The notes under the pieces are model-generated. The model worked only from the letters and a program-made list of their open reading frames with translations. It was not told where the DNA came from and made no database searches. Below are positions 63,930 to 64,000 of a stretch of DNA of 64,000 bases, in pieces. The position numbers and the translations under genes were made by a program. Numbering within the stretch: position 1 is the stretch's first letter; the number at the start of each line of letters is the position of its first letter. Source of the DNA: CAVRAZ01 sp963719135. GTDB lineage: Bacteria; Pseudomonadota; Gammaproteobacteria; DSM-19610. The DNA lies in the NCBI GenBank assembly GCA_963719135.1, contig CAVRAZ010000006.1, forward strand, positions 372,001 to 436,000, in the 5' to 3' direction.

Positions 63930-64000
63930 CCTCGGCATTCCGCCAACCAGGGAAGCCGATATTCGCCCGTAATAACTGAGGAGACACTGATCAATTCGTA

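Noticed and set aside
63978..63989. GAGGAG near the window end suggesting a new gene
   Set aside because: No ATG, GTG or TTG at suitable spacing before the window ends (only a CTG), so a gene start cannot be supported.

Overview
The window looks like chromosomal DNA of a GC-rich gammaproteobacterium, probably a Chromatiales-type or related environmental lineage. This rests on gene content and order only: gspGHIJKLMN, secB, mpl-ubiX, thiD-thiE-hemL, a pfp-hppA pair as described in methanotrophs, and a Pseudomonas-like spu polyamine operon. No rRNA, tRNA, CRISPR array, prophage or intact transposase was seen. At least five genes (an OGT-like glycosyltransferase, hemL, ppa, hvfC and a DUF4258 gene) are interrupted by short indels although both halves are well preserved. 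This points to a draft assembly with indel errors, although true decay cannot be excluded for any single gene.

Layout. 1-9.9 kb: two OGT-like TPR glycosyltransferases around secB, then an exopolysaccharide export and regulation operon (Wza-like exporter, beta-barrel, Wzz-like co-polymerase, BY-kinase, ExeA-type ATPase, VanZ-like) of the kind found with XrtA/PEP-CTERM systems. 10-12 kb: cysQ, a yrfG-like nucleotidase and a YkgJ-like protein. 12-18.5 kb: type II secretion genes gspG to gspN on the minus strand, without C, D, E or F. 18.7-28.3 kb: housekeeping genes (DUF5063, rubredoxin, thiD, thiE, hemL, a DedA-PAP2-LssY fusion, a Lon-N protein, ubiX, mpl). 28.4-35.6 kb: a pyrophosphate/adenylate block with an adenylate kinase carrying a 230-residue histone-H1-like tail, PPi-dependent phosphofructokinase, a 65-residue protein, a membrane H+-pyrophosphatase, a broken soluble pyrophosphatase and a YfcE-like phosphoesterase bounded by repeats.

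35.9-46.6 kb and 53.6-60 kb hold a polyamine uptake and degradation regulon. It comprises spuA/puuD, spuB, spuC and potFGHI on the minus strand, divergent spuI and puuB, and then puuC, puuR, a beta-alanine-pyruvate aminotransferase, alanine dehydrogenase and a CoA-acylating semialdehyde dehydrogenase. AT-rich sites resembling PuuR boxes lie in the control regions of both blocks.

Between them, 46.9-53.1 kb is a minus-strand copper block. An HvfA/bufferin-type Cys-rich RiPP precursor, its MNIO (DUF692) maturase, the HvfC partner and a DoxX membrane protein lie downstream of an ECF sigma/zinc-finger anti-sigma pair and of Sco1, PCuAC and CtaG. Near-identical repeats of about 145 bp bracket hvfABC. 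60.1-62.6 kb is an AT-richer accessory patch (BrnTA, a DUF4258 pair, a GIY-YIG-like protein, an attC-like inverted repeat). The window ends with moaE, moaD and divergent moaC.
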